From positions 1 through 64,000 of the forward strand of contig JAAWDZ010000029.1 of NCBI GenBank assembly GCA_022794015.1: 64,000 nt of DNA. The letters run 5' to 3'. This document shows, in pieces, positions 17,274 through 34,893 of this stretch. The position numbers were made by a program, and so were the translations under genes. Under the pieces are notes generated by a model, which was given only the letters and a program-made list of their open reading frames with translations, did no database searches and was not told where the DNA came from. Position 1 is the first letter of the stretch. Each line of letters opens with the position of its first letter. Source of the DNA: Eubacterium sp. Its GTDB lineage: Bacteria > Bacillota > Clostridia > Lachnospirales > Lachnospiraceae.

Positions 17274-18323
17274 ATGGAAACGATAACTTATAAAATAGAC
17301 AATCATGCGATCGATCAGAATATCATAAAGCAGGCGGCGTCTGTTATTCAGGCAGGCGGCCTGGTTGCATTTCCGACCGAAACAGTATACGGCCTTGGTG
17401 CGGATGCGCTGAATCCGGAGGCGTCCGGGAAGATATACGCTGCCAAAGGCAGGCCGTCGGACAATCCTTTGATCGTGCATATCTGTGATTTCGCAGATAT
17501 GGCCCGCGTTGCGGCAGAAGTACCAAAGGAAGCGAAGAGGCTTGCAGATGCATTCTGGCCGGGCCCGTTGACGATGATTGTAGAAAAGAACGGAAACGTA
17601 CCTTATGAAACAACGGGCGGGCTGGATACCGTAGCGGTCCGCATGCCGAATCATCCGGCGGCTCTGGCATTGATCCGGGAGAGCGGCTGTATGATTGCAG
17701 CGCCCAGCGCCAACACATCGGGCCGTCCGAGTCCGACGCTTGCAGCGCATGTGGCGGCGGATTTAAATGGAAAGATTCCTGTGATTCTGGACGGGGGAGA
17801 GGTTGGTATCGGGATTGAATCTACAATTGTAGATTTGACAGAACAAATACCGCTGATTTTAAGGCCCGGATATATTACGGAAGCTATGCTCTGTGAAGTA
17901 ATTGGGCCGGTTCGGACGGATCCTGGCATTCTGGATGCGAACTCTGCCATGAGGCCCAAAGCGCCAGGTATGAAATACCGCCATTATGCGCCAGAGGCGG
18001 AACTGATTGTCGTAGATGGGGAAGAGAGAGCAGTAGTACAAAAGATCAATGCACTGGCTGAGAAAATGCAGGCGCAGGGGAAACGGGTCGGGGTTTTGGG
18101 AACAGATGAAACATCTGCGGCATATCGGGGAAATGTGTTTCGCAGTATGGGATCCCGCAGTGATGAGGGAGCAATAGCAAGGCATTTATATCGGGTTTTG
18201 AGGGAGTTTGACGAGGATCAGGTGGATATTATTTATTCGGAGAGCTTTGCCACGTCCAAAATGGGACAGGCTATTATGAATCGACTGCTTAAGGCGGCGG
18301 GACACCAGGTCCTTAAAGTTTAG
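17274..18323 (+). CDS. tsaC: Threonylcarbamoyl-AMP synthase (Sua5/YwlC type)
   Basis: This roughly 349-aa protein has the YrdC domain (about 15-205; FPTETVYGLGADA, KGRPSDNPLIVHI, PSANTSGRPSPT) followed by a Sua5 C-terminal domain (about 230-349), as in Bacillus YwlC. It makes threonylcarbamoyl-AMP from threonine, bicarbonate and ATP for the t6A37 tRNA modification. The ORF track begins at TTG 17265; ATG 17274 is equally possible and neither has a good ribosome binding site, in line with the hairpin just upstream. It heads the run tsaC - ywlE-like - upp - dcd - atp, a gene order also known from Bacillus. Confidence 0.92.
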   Translation: METITYKIDNHAIDQNIIKQAASVIQAGGLVAFPTETVYGLGADALNPEASGKIYAAKGRPSDNPLIVHICDFADMARVAAEVPKEAKRLADAFWPGPLTMIVEKNGNVPYETTGGLDTVAVRMPNHPAALALIRESGCMIAAPSANTSGRPSPTLAAHVAADLNGKIPVILDGGEVGIGIESTIVDLTEQIPLILRPGYITEAMLCEVIGPVRTDPGILDANSAMRPKAPGMKYRHYAPEAELIVVDGEERAVVQKINALAEKMQAQGKRVGVLGTDETSAAYRGNVFRSMGSRSDEGAIARHLYRVLREFDEDQVDIIYSESFATSKMGQAIMNRLLKAAGHQVLKV

Positions 18324-18380
18324 ATTGGACGGCAGAAGGCATTTAAGATGCTGTCAGATTAGAGCAGGGGGGATGCATAA

Positions 18381-18881
18381 TTGTATAACAGGATAGTATT
18401 TGTAGCGGAAAGCGGCGACTGCAGGGAGCCGATGGCAGCCGCTATCTTGGAAGATATCGGTTTAAAGCAGCCAGTCGAGATTTTGGCCAGAGGACTTGTG
18501 GTATTATTTCCGGAACCGATGAATCAGAAAGCAGAGGCGGTCATGATCAGTAATGGGCTGCCTGTGGAAGGATATATGTCGAGTTCGCTTACGGAAGAGG
18601 ATTTGGAAGGAGATACACTGGTGCTGACAATGGAAGAAAAACAGCGTCAGAAAGTGCTGGAAATGTTTGACGGGGCAGATCCGGCGCGTGTAAATGTACT
18701 GACAGAGTTTGTAGGAGACGAGCTTGAAATTGTAGATCCTTATGGAGGAACGTTACAGATGTACGGGCTCTGTTATGAAACTTTGCTTTCTTCCGTCAGA
18801 AAGCTGGCAAATATTTTAAACGAGGGGAGAACAGAAGATGTCAAAGGTGATAGTTATGGATCATCCTCTGATCCAGCATAA
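18381..18881 (+). CDS. YwlE/LMW-PTP-like protein lacking the catalytic cysteine
   Basis: This 166-aa protein has the low-molecular-weight phosphatase fold, starting at a TTG behind AGGGGGG. The P-loop, normally VCxGNxCRSPMA, reads [12 protein letters not shown], so the first cysteine of CX5R, which is the nucleophile, is alanine, and the serine after the arginine is glutamate. The acid loop [10 protein letters not shown] is kept. Position and order match ywlE, the protein-arginine phosphatase gene of the Bacillus tsaC-upp-atp region. It is therefore likely a pseudo-phosphatase that may bind phosphorylated protein without cleaving it; that use is inference. It overlaps upp by 44 nt, so the tail may be dispensable. 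rpiB, often found here, is absent. Confidence 0.75.
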   Translation: MYNRIVFVAESGDCREPMAAAILEDIGLKQPVEILARGLVVLFPEPMNQKAEAVMISNGLPVEGYMSSSLTEEDLEGDTLVLTMEEKQRQKVLEMFDGADPARVNVLTEFVGDELEIVDPYGGTLQMYGLCYETLLSSVRKLANILNEGRTEDVKGDSYGSSSDPA

Positions 18882-19467
18882 AATTGGATGGTTGCGAAGA
18901 ATTGAAACGGGCTCAAAGGATTTTAGGACACTGGTGAGTGAAATTGCAATGCTGATGTGCTTTGAAGCAACCAGGAATTTAAAACTTACAGATGTAGAAA
19001 TTGAAACGCCGATCTGTCATACCACCGTAAAAGAATTACGGGGCAAAAAGCTGGCAGTCATTCCTATTCTGCGTGCCGGACTTGGCATGGTAGACGGAAT
19101 GCTGAACCTGATACCGGCAGCAAAGGTAGGCCATATCGGACTTTACCGCGATCCGGATACCAAAGAACCGGTAGAATATTACTGCAAGCTGCCGGAGGAC
19201 TGTTCAGAGCGGGAGGCATTTGTAGTGGATCCAATGCTTGCAACAGGCGGTTCCGCAGCGGAAGCTATTCGGATGTTAAAAGACAAGGGTGTCAATAATA
19301 TTCAATTTATGTGCATTATAGCAGCGCCGGAAGGTGTAAAGAGAATGCAGGAGGAACATCCGGATGTAGATATTTATATTGGTGCGTTGGATGATCGTCT
19401 GAATGAGAACTGTTATATTGTGCCGGGCCTGGGGGATGCGGGAGATCGCATATTCGGCACGAAGTAA
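18838..19467 (+). CDS. upp: Uracil phosphoribosyltransferase
   Basis: This 209-aa protein is the length of Upp and shows the family pattern throughout: [26 protein letters not shown], the PRPP loop [15 protein letters not shown] and the uracil-binding end [15 protein letters not shown]. It converts uracil and PRPP to UMP for pyrimidine salvage. GGGGAGAACAGAAG before ATG 18838 is the ribosome binding site. The start lies inside the end of the preceding phosphatase-like gene. Confidence 0.97.
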   Translation: MSKVIVMDHPLIQHKIGWLRRIETGSKDFRTLVSEIAMLMCFEATRNLKLTDVEIETPICHTTVKELRGKKLAVIPILRAGLGMVDGMLNLIPAAKVGHIGLYRDPDTKEPVEYYCKLPEDCSEREAFVVDPMLATGGSAAEAIRMLKDKGVNNIQFMCIIAAPEGVKRMQEEHPDVDIYIGALDDRLNENCYIVPGLGDAGDRIFGTK

Positions 19468-19508
19468 CAAAATTTTCAGAACATATTCAGTTTAAGGAGG
19501 AGAATGTT

Positions 19509-19994
19509 TTGGATGGCAAAAGACAGGATTATATCAGCTGGGACGAGTATTTTATGGGTGTGGCAATGTTGTCCGCCAAACGCTCAAAGGATCCGAACAC
19601 ACAAGTGGGAGCTTGTATTGTAAGCAAAGATAACAAGATTTTGTCGATGGGGTATAATGGCTTCCCGAAAGGATGTTCTGATGATGTATTTCCCTGGGGA
19701 AGGGAAGGGGAGCCGTTTGATAATAAGTATTTTTACAGCACCCATAGTGAATTGAATGCGATTTTAAATTATCGGGGAGGAAGTTTAGAGGGAGCTAAGA
19801 TCTATGTCTCTTTATTTCCGTGTAATGAGTGTGCAAAAGCAATTATTCAGGCAGGTATCGAAACGATTGTGTATGACAGCGACAAATATGCGGACATGCC
19901 GGCAGTACAGGCATCGAAGCGTATGTTGGATGCCGCGGGGGTGCGTTATTACAAATATGAGCATACCGGACGGCATATTGAGCTGGTTCTGTAA
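19509..19994 (+). CDS. Deoxycytidylate (dCMP) deaminase
   Basis: This 161-aa zinc-dependent deaminase has the metal and proton-transfer motif THSELNAI and the paired cysteines PCNECAK. The substrate-side segment STHSELNAILNYRGG is typical for dCMP deaminases of the ComEB type. It makes dUMP for thymidylate synthesis. TTG 19509 is used as start because AAGGAGGAG lies 7 nt upstream and no in-frame ATG follows soon. It is 41 nt after upp and 19 nt before the first atp gene, so it belongs to the same run. Confidence 0.93.
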   Translation: MDGKRQDYISWDEYFMGVAMLSAKRSKDPNTQVGACIVSKDNKILSMGYNGFPKGCSDDVFPWGREGEPFDNKYFYSTHSELNAILNYRGGSLEGAKIYVSLFPCNECAKAIIQAGIETIVYDSDKYADMPAVQASKRMLDAAGVRYYKYEHTGRHIELVL

Positions 19995-20013
19995 CGCAAA
20001 GGAGTAAGTCCCC

Positions 20014-20262
20014 ATGAAATATAAAAAAAATGTTTTTCAGTCTTTTACCATGGTGATGCAGTTTGGGATTAACATGATTGTCCCGATTTTGATGTGTACG
20101 CTGTTTGGGGTATATATTGGCAGGAAGTTCGATATGATGATTATTGTGGTGCCTCTTTTTATTATGGGTGCACTGGCGGGATTCAGCAATATTTATCGAA
20201 TGGCAAAGAAGATTTTTGAACAGGAAAGTGACAGGGATACGAAGCATGTTAAGAAGACTTAA
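20014..20262 (+). CDS. AtpZ/AtpI family membrane protein
   Basis: This 82-aa protein has two membrane segments (about 12-35 and 41-62) and a charged C-terminal tail, fitting the ATPase_gene1 family that precedes the F-ATPase genes in many Firmicutes and has been linked to ion transport or c-ring assembly. GCAAAGGAG before the ATG is the ribosome binding site. It overlaps the next gene by 17 nt. Confidence 0.8.
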   Translation: MKYKKNVFQSFTMVMQFGINMIVPILMCTLFGVYIGRKFDMMIIVVPLFIMGALAGFSNIYRMAKKIFEQESDRDTKHVKKT

Positions 20263-20668
20263 TAAAGTATTGCCGGAATTGATTGGGGCAATCCTGTTAT
20301 ATGGAATAATCGTATGGTTTGCCGGCATATGGTTTGTGGAGGATAAGTTTTTGTATTCTACCGGTGTATGGATTGGCGTCGGCCTGGCAGCAGGGATGGC
20401 AATTCATATGGCTGTCGTCATTGAGGATGCGGTCAGTATGGCCAGTAGCCAGGCAAAGCTGATTGCGATGTCGCTGCTGCGTTATGCCGTTGTGGTGCTG
20501 GTGTTTTCCTGCATCACCTATTTTCATTTGGGCGATCCGATTGCAGCCTTTATCGGGGTAATGGGATTAAAAATAGCTGCCTATCTACAGCCATTTTTTC
20601 ATAAAGTAATTATGAAATTACTAAGAAGGGAGGAATGTTCCACAGAGAACCAGAATGTGCGGGAATAA
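20246..20668 (+). CDS. atpI: ATP synthase subunit I-like protein
   Basis: This 140-aa protein has four predicted membrane segments, fitting the ATP-synthase I family (PF03899), which helps assemble the c-ring. The ORF track starts 34 codons too early in another reading of atpZ; ATG 20246 (MLRRLNKVLPELIG) inside the end of atpZ is preferred. atpB begins 25 nt downstream. Conservation in this family is low, so the call rests on length, topology and position. Confidence 0.75.
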   Translation: MLRRLNKVLPELIGAILLYGIIVWFAGIWFVEDKFLYSTGVWIGVGLAAGMAIHMAVVIEDAVSMASSQAKLIAMSLLRYAVVVLVFSCITYFHLGDPIAAFIGVMGLKIAAYLQPFFHKVIMKLLRREECSTENQNVRE

Positions 20669-20692
20669 CACAATAACAGAGGAGGTGAGAAT

Positions 20693-21412
20693 GTGAACAA
20701 TGCAATTTTAATGGCTTCTGGTGCAGATATCGATATTATGGTCCATGGGCTGATTTCCTACGAATTGTTTGGGCAGACCTGTTGGATTACGACGACGCAC
20801 GTATGTTTGCTGATTTTAATGATCGTTTTGATTGGTTTCTTTATTGCCGCCAATCGGAAAATCAAAAAAGCCAGTGAAGTGCCGGACGGGTTTCAGAATG
20901 TAATTGAATTAATTGTGGAAATGTTAGACAACATGGTCAAAGGTGTTATGGGTGTGAATTCTTCTAAATTTGCAAACTACATCAGTACCGTTTTCATTTT
21001 TATTTTGATGAGCAATATTTCCGGCATTATGGGACTGCGGCCGCCTACAGCGGACTATGGCGTGACGTTTGCGTTAGGTGTTATGACATTTTGTTTGATT
21101 CATTTCAACAAATTTAAACATCAGCATGTGTCTGGCGTGCTTAAGGGTCTGTGCGATCCATGGCCTATCTGGGCGCCGATTAATATCATCAGTGATTTTG
21201 CAGTGCCGATTTCCCTGTCGCTTCGTCTATTTGCGAACATTTTGTCAGGAACCATTATTATGGCGCTCGTCTATGGGCTGCTTGGCTGGATTGCAACCTT
21301 CTGGCCGTCCGTATTGCATGTGTATTTTGATTTGTTCTCCGGAGCAATTCAGACTTATGTATTCTGTATGTTGACCATGACATACATCAATCAGGCAATT
21401 GATTCAGAATAG
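20693..21412 (+). CDS. atpB: F-type ATP synthase subunit a
   Basis: This 239-aa protein has five to six membrane helices. It carries the conserved arginine helix (SLSLRLFANILSGTIIMAL) that faces the c-ring and the C-terminal GAIQTYVFCMLTMTYI helix. It forms the ion half-channels. Translation starts at GTG 20693, since GAGGAGGTGAGA is ideally placed; the ATG two bases earlier runs into TGA. Confidence 0.96.
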   Translation: MNNAILMASGADIDIMVHGLISYELFGQTCWITTTHVCLLILMIVLIGFFIAANRKIKKASEVPDGFQNVIELIVEMLDNMVKGVMGVNSSKFANYISTVFIFILMSNISGIMGLRPPTADYGVTFALGVMTFCLIHFNKFKHQHVSGVLKGLCDPWPIWAPINIISDFAVPISLSLRLFANILSGTIIMALVYGLLGWIATFWPSVLHVYFDLFSGAIQTYVFCMLTMTYINQAIDSE

Positions 21413-21436
21413 TTAGTTTAATTTAATTTTATTTAG

Positions 21437-21706
<270 letters not shown>

Positions 21707-21769
21707 ACCCACGGGCATACCTTTATGCAGAGGGACGAAAATATGGAAAGGAGGGTGAACTTCTAAATT

Positions 21770-22272
21770 ATGGACAGATTGTTTGGACTTGATATGCAGC
21801 TTTTGGTTGATGCAGTACAGTTTGGTGCGTCTGTGTTCGTATTGTTTCTTCTGGCGAGCTATCTTTTGTTTAACCCGGTTCGTAAGATGTTAAAAGACAG
21901 GCAGGAAGGCATTAAGAAGAATATCAATGATGCCCTTACCGACAAGGCAAGTGCTGCAAAACTCAAAGAGTTATACGAAGGGAAGCTGAAAAACATAGAC
22001 AAAGAAGCAGAACAGATCTTAAGCGAAGCCCGTCAGAAGGCGCTTAAGAATGAAGCCAAGATAATAGATGAGGCCAAGGCGGAAGCCGTCCGCATCATTC
22101 GAAGGGCAAATGAGGAAGCTTTGCTTGAGAAGAAGCGTGCAGCGGATGAAGTTAAACAGGAGATGATTACCATTGCATCCCTGATGGCACAGAAGGCAGT
22201 TGCTGCTTCGATTAATACAAACATTCAGAATTCGCTCGTAGAAGAGACTTTGAAAGAAATGGGTGATTCGAC

Positions 22273-22285
<13 letters not shown>
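21770..22285 (+). CDS. atpF: F-type ATP synthase subunit b
   Basis: This 171-aa protein has one N-terminal membrane helix (about 12-32; FGASVFVLFLLASYLLF) followed by a long charged helix (about 40-150) that forms the peripheral stalk. GGAGGGTGA lies 12 nt before the ATG. It overlaps atpH by 13 nt. Confidence 0.95.
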
Positions 22286-24341
<2,056 letters not shown>

Positions 24342-24356
24342 AGGCGGTGAAATCAT

Positions 24357-25211
24357 ATGGCGTCCATGAGGGACATTAAGCGAAGAAGAAGCAGCATACA
24401 GAGTACGCAGCAAATCACGAAAGCCATGAAGCTTGTTTCCACCGTTAAACTGCAGAAAGCCAAAAACCATGCGGAGGAGACGAACCCGTATTTTAACGCG
24501 ATGTACAAAACCGTATCATCCATGTTAAAACGTTCCGGTACGATTTCGCATCCGTTTTTAAAGCCGACTGGTTCTGACAAAAAAGCGGTTGTGGTCATTA
24601 CCTCAAACCGCGGCCTTGCGGGCGGCTACAATTCCAATGTCGTCAAGCTGGTGACCGAAAGCGGCTTTAAGAAAGAGGATGTTGTGATTTACGCAATCGG
24701 AAATAAAGGCCGGGAAGCTTTAGAACGCAGGGGCTATCAGATTGCGTCCGACGATTCGGGTATAATCGAAGCTCCGGTTTACGAAGACGCAGCAGAAGTT
24801 TGCGGCAAGGTGCTTACCGCATATAAAAACGAAGAAATCGGGGAAATCTATCTGGCTTATACTCATTTTAAGAATACGGTAAGCCACGAACCGACACTGA
24901 TGAAGCTGCTCCCGGTCGAGCTTAGCGGCGACGGGGACAAAGAGGATTCCAATATCCTGATGAATTATGAGCCAAACGACGAAGAAGCGCTTGACATGAT
25001 TATCCCGAAATATATCACAAGCTTATTCTACGGCGCATTGGTAGAAGCGGTTGCCAGCGAAAACGGCGCCAGAATGCAGGCCATGGATTCCGCGACAAGC
25101 AATGCAGAAGAAATGATTAGTGATTTGTCACTGAAATATAACCGTGCCCGTCAGGGTTCAATTACACAGGAATTAACAGAAATTATTGCAGGTGCATCGG
25201 CAATTTCCTAA
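24357..25211 (+). CDS. atpG: F-type ATP synthase subunit gamma
   Basis: This 284-aa central rotor shaft begins MASMRDIKRRRSSIQSTQQI and has the GLAGGYN segment and the C-terminal helix ending NRARQGSITQELTEIIAGASA, both typical of gamma subunits. It follows atpA by 15 nt with AAAGGCGGTGA as ribosome binding site. The stop codon lies inside the first copy of a short direct repeat. Confidence 0.96.
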   Translation: MASMRDIKRRRSSIQSTQQITKAMKLVSTVKLQKAKNHAEETNPYFNAMYKTVSSMLKRSGTISHPFLKPTGSDKKAVVVITSNRGLAGGYNSNVVKLVTESGFKKEDVVIYAIGNKGREALERRGYQIASDDSGIIEAPVYEDAAEVCGKVLTAYKNEEIGEIYLAYTHFKNTVSHEPTLMKLLPVELSGDGDKEDSNILMNYEPNDEEALDMIIPKYITSLFYGALVEAVASENGARMQAMDSATSNAEEMISDLSLKYNRARQGSITQELTEIIAGASAIS

Positions 25212-25269
25212 TTACTGCCGAATGGTATAAAGGGATGCCCGGAGGGTATTTCCAAATTACTGCCGTATG
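25203..25269 (+). repeat. Imperfect 22-bp direct repeat between atpG and atpD
   Basis: ATTTCC(T/A)AATTACTGCCG(A/T)ATG occurs at 25203-25224 and again at 25248-25269. The first copy spans the atpG stop codon. It looks like a local duplication of the atpG end. Confidence 0.6.
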
Positions 25270-25292
25270 CATAAAACATTAAGGAGTGATAG

Positions 25293-26690
<1,398 letters not shown>

Positions 26691-26701
26691 GGGGTGATGG
26701 T

Positions 26702-27112
26702 ATGGCAGAAAATGAAAAAATGTTTCCTGTAAAGATTATTACGCCAGATCGGATTTTTTATACCGGAGAAGCGGACATGATTGAGTTTGCGACTTCCTCA
26801 GGGCAGATCGGCGTTTATAAAAATCATATTCCATTGACAACCGTACTCTCACCGGGAGCGGTTATCATTCATGAGGCAGGCGGTGAGAAGATTGCTGCCG
26901 TACATGCAGGCTTTGCGGAGGTGCTGTCAGATTCGGTGACACTTCTGGCTGAAATAGCGGAGTGGCCCGATGAAATAGATACCGCACGCGCCGAGGCTGC
27001 AAAGCAGAGAGCGGAGGATCGTTTGCAGGCGAAGGCTGCGGATGTAGATCTGGCACGCGCAGAATTTGCACTGCGCAAAGCTCTGGTAAGAATTGATGTT
27101 AAGGGAATGTAA
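26702..27112 (+). CDS. atpC: F-type ATP synthase subunit epsilon
   Basis: This 136-aa protein has the N-terminal beta-sandwich (FPVKIITPDRIFYTGEADM, GQIGVYKNHIPLTT) and a C-terminal two-helix domain rich in Ala and Arg that can inhibit ATP hydrolysis. It is the last gene of the operon and is followed by a strong terminator. Confidence 0.95.
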   Translation: MAENEKMFPVKIITPDRIFYTGEADMIEFATSSGQIGVYKNHIPLTTVLSPGAVIIHEAGGEKIAAVHAGFAEVLSDSVTLLAEIAEWPDEIDTARAEAAKQRAEDRLQAKAADVDLARAEFALRKALVRIDVKGM

Positions 27113-27198
27113 AGTTTCTGAATCACACAGAATGAAACTTCATAAAGATAATTAATGTTCAGGGTTAACTGACCAATATATCAGTACCCAACATTAAG

Positions 27199-27238
27199 AA
27201 TACCCGGCCGTTTTATATGTATGGCCGGGTATTTTTTA
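27199..27238 (+). terminator. Rho-independent terminator of the atp operon
   Basis: AATACCCGGCC pairs with GGCCGGGTATT and is followed by six T. The 200 bases from here to the beta-galactosidase gene hold no ORF of quality; TTTACTA occurs twice close together at about 27313-27331, but no convincing promoter pair is seen. Confidence 0.93.
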
Positions 27239-27415
27239 TATATCTGTCGGGGTATGTATCTGAATGGTATCAATTGCGTATTTTGCTGGTCATGTCTAAA
27301 AAATGGTGTATGTTTACTAATTTATTTACTAGATTTTACATATAAAAAGGGATATTATACCAATAAAGTCGTTCAGATCAGCTTTGGCGCCAGGCTGATT
27401 TTGGACGGATTGTGA

Positions 27416-32353
<4,938 letters not shown>

Positions 32354-32380
32354 ATATTGTTTCTCATAATTCCTTCGACA

Positions 32381-32456
32381 TAGGGACAGTCGGAAAATGT
32401 CCCTGGACAGGGACAGGTGTGACAGTCAGTGGCACCTGTCCCTATATTTTTGTTTT
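32381..32456 (+). terminator. Composite GGGACAG hairpin terminator
   Basis: AGGGACAGGTG (32409) pairs with CACCTGTCCCT (32433), followed by ATATTTTTGTTTT. A second AGGGACAG at 32382 can pair with TGTCCCT at 32398 or with the last arm, so alternative folds exist. It lies at the end of the beta-galactosidase gene. Confidence 0.75.
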
Positions 32457-32556
32457 ATTAAATGACAGTACCGCAAATCTGCGGTGCAAAACCGTGCGTC
32501 CCTTTGTCCTCTGAGGTTAAAGCTGCAGAATGAGCGGTTACTATATTTGAATTGAC

Positions 32557-32592
32557 AACTGTCTTGTCAGTTATAGAAAACTGTGTTATAAT
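32557..32592 (+). promoter_or_regulatory. nad operon promoter with candidate NiaR operator
   Basis: TTGTCA and TATAAT are separated by 17 bp, about 78 bp before nadA. The inverted repeat AACTG-TCTTGT-CAGTT (32557-32572) covers the -35. Since niaR is the last gene of this operon, NiaR binding here would give niacin-responsive repression; the match to the published NiaR motif was not tested. Confidence 0.6.
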
Positions 32593-32669
32593 GCCAAAGA
32601 CAACAATTTTGGTAAAATACCAGAGAGCAGAGAGGGCAGCAAAAGCACATACTCTGTCAGGAGGATAAT

Positions 32670-33581
32670 ATGGATAATTACGAAAAGATTTGCAGGCTAA
32701 AAAAAGAAAAAGACGTTGTAATTTTAGCACATTACTATGTAGACGGTGCAGTACAGGAAGCCGCGGATTTTGTAGGCGATTCCTATGCTCTGGCAAAGAG
32801 GGCTGCAGAAGTTTCACAGCAGAATATTCTTTTTGCAGGGGTATCCTTTATGGGAGAGAGCGCGAAGCTTTTAAATCCGGATAAGCATGTGTATATGGTG
32901 GACCCTTGCGCCGGATGCAAGATGGCGGATATGGCGGATGCAGATAAGATACAGAGCATGAAGGAAAAATATCCGCAGGCAGCCGTAGTCTGTTATGTCA
33001 ATTCCACGGCGGCGGTAAAGGCGGTTTCGGATGTTTGTGTGACCTCTTCGAACGCCGTACGCGTCGTACAAAAGCTGCCGGAAAAACAGATTTATTTCGT
33101 GCCGGACGCACACCTGGCGCAGTTTGTGGCACAGGAAGTGCCAGAGAAGGATTTTATATTCCACGACGGGTACTGTCCGACGCATCAGAAGCTCCGGAAA
33201 GAGGATGTGCTCCGTGCAAAACAAAAGCATCCAAAAGCGCTTATGCTTTCTCATCCGGAATGTAAGCAAGAGGTGCTGGCGTTGTCTGATTTTGTGGGAA
33301 GTACGGCAGATATTATCCGGTTTGCAGGAGAGCATGCGGCAGAGGAATATCTGATTGCAACAGAAACAGGAGTATTTTATCAGCTGCAAAAGGAAAATCC
33401 GAACAGGCATTTTTATCCGGTCACAGCAGAACAGGTCTGTCCGGATATGAAACGGGTCACACTGGAAAAGACCTTGTCGGTATTGGAGCATTTGGAAGAA
33501 CAGGAAGAAATTGTGATAAGTAATGCACTAATGGAGCAGGCGAAGCTGCCGCTTGAGCGGATGCTTGCACTTGCAAAATAA
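32670..33581 (+). CDS. nadA: Quinolinate synthase A
   Basis: This 303-aa [4Fe-4S] enzyme condenses iminoaspartate with dihydroxyacetone phosphate to quinolinate in de novo NAD synthesis. The three cluster cysteines are seen in DPCAGCKM, HDGYCPTHQ and HPECKQEV, with the substrate segment VILAHYYVDGAVQEAADFVGDS. TCAGGAGGATAAT precedes the ATG. It is the first gene of nadABC-niaR. Confidence 0.96.
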   Translation: MDNYEKICRLKKEKDVVILAHYYVDGAVQEAADFVGDSYALAKRAAEVSQQNILFAGVSFMGESAKLLNPDKHVYMVDPCAGCKMADMADADKIQSMKEKYPQAAVVCYVNSTAAVKAVSDVCVTSSNAVRVVQKLPEKQIYFVPDAHLAQFVAQEVPEKDFIFHDGYCPTHQKLRKEDVLRAKQKHPKALMLSHPECKQEVLALSDFVGSTADIIRFAGEHAAEEYLIATETGVFYQLQKENPNRHFYPVTAEQVCPDMKRVTLEKTLSVLEHLEEQEEIVISNALMEQAKLPLERMLALAK

Positions 33582-33594
33582 AGCGGTGGATGAG

Positions 33595-34893
33595 ATGAAA
33601 ACAGATGTATTAATCGCGGGCTGCGGCTGCGCAGGGTTGTATTGCGCCCTGCAGCTTCCCGAAAAAATGCGGATTTTGCTCCTTGCAAAAGGAGATGTAA
33701 CGCAAAGCGATTCGTTTTTGGCGCAGGGCGGTATCTGCATGTTAAGAGACGAGTCGGATTATGAGGGCTATTTTGAGGATACCATGCGGGCAGGGCATTA
33801 TGAGAATAACCCGGCTTCGGTAGAGATTATGATCCGATCGTCGCAGAATACGATAAAAGATTTGCTGGATTACGGAGTAAGATTTCACCGTGAAGCGGAT
33901 GGCAGCCTCAGTTTTACAAGAGAAGGCGGTCATTCGGCCAAGCGTATTTTATTCCACGAGGATATTACCGGAAAAGAAATAACGGAAAAGCTTCTCGAAC
34001 AGGCAAAAAAGCGGAAGAATATTACAATTCTGGAATATTGTACAATGATAGATATTGTGTGTAATGAGAATTCGTGCTGCGGTGCGGTGGTACGTGACAG
34101 TATGGGGAAACTCTCTGTAATTTATGCCAGGGATACTGTGTTAGCATGCGGCGGCATAGGGGGACTGTACCGTCATTCGACCAACTACAGACAGCTGACC
34201 GGGGACGGGGTAGCAATTGCACTGTCTCATGGGATTGCCGTAGAACACATCAATTATGTGCAGATACACCCGACGACACTCTACTGCGAACAGGCAGACG
34301 AGAGAAGCTTTTTGATTTCCGAATCAGTACGCGGCGAAGGGGCAGTTCTTTATAATGTAAAGAAAGAACGTTTTGTAGACGAGCTGCTTCCGCGGGATGT
34401 TCTGACCAGGAAAATCCATGAACAGATGGAAAAAGACAAAATGCCGTTTGTCTGGCTTTCCATGGAACATATTCCAAAGCAGGAAATTGAGGAGCACTTC
34501 CCGAATATTGTCAGGCACTGTCAAAAGAAGGGTTTTGACGTATTTCATGAGTGCATACCGGTCGTTCCGGCGCAGCATTATTTTATGGGCGGAGTACAGG
34601 CGGATTTGTCCGGCCATACTTCTATGGATCGGCTTTATGCGGTAGGGGAAACCGCCTGCAACGGCGTACATGGAAAAAACCGCCTGGCCAGCAATTCCCT
34701 GCTGGAAAGCCTGGTGTTTGCAAAACGGGCGGCAAAGGCAATTGCAGAAAGTCCTGCCAAAGCAGAACGGGTGATCGTATATCCGGATTTGGAAAGTTAT
34801 CAAAATGAGGCGGCTTTGGCCGCAAATTATAAGAAAAAAGTACTAAATGAGATTGCGAGGTTGAATAAAGAATGTTCGATGAAGTCACAATGA
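33595..34893 (+). CDS. nadB: L-aspartate oxidase
   Basis: This roughly 432-aa FAD enzyme oxidises aspartate to iminoaspartate for NadA. The dinucleotide-binding loop reads IAGCGCAGLYCAL; also present are FLAQGGI, REGGHS, the active-site segment IHPTTLY, SESVRGEG and the C-terminal GE(T)ACNGVHGKNRLASNSLLE. It is shorter than the roughly 530-aa E. coli enzyme because the C-terminal helical domain is reduced. ATG 33595, with GGTGGATGAG before it, is preferred over the upstream start in the track, which lies inside nadA. It overlaps nadC by 22 nt. Confidence 0.94.
   Translation: MKTDVLIAGCGCAGLYCALQLPEKMRILLLAKGDVTQSDSFLAQGGICMLRDESDYEGYFEDTMRAGHYENNPASVEIMIRSSQNTIKDLLDYGVRFHREADGSLSFTREGGHSAKRILFHEDITGKEITEKLLEQAKKRKNITILEYCTMIDIVCNENSCCGAVVRDSMGKLSVIYARDTVLACGGIGGLYRHSTNYRQLTGDGVAIALSHGIAVEHINYVQIHPTTLYCEQADERSFLISESVRGEGAVLYNVKKERFVDELLPRDVLTRKIHEQMEKDKMPFVWLSMEHIPKQEIEEHFPNIVRHCQKKGFDVFHECIPVVPAQHYFMGGVQADLSGHTSMDRLYAVGETACNGVHGKNRLASNSLLESLVFAKRAAKAIAESPAKAERVIVYPDLESYQNEAALAANYKKKVLNEIARLNKECSMKSQ

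Noticed and set aside
17043-17750. 235-aa minus-strand ORF across the palindrome and tsaC
   Set aside because: It is antisense to tsaC, has no ribosome binding site and a composition typical of a shadow frame.
34324-34803. 159-aa minus-strand ORF inside nadB
   Set aside because: Shadow of the nadB frame; no ribosome binding site.
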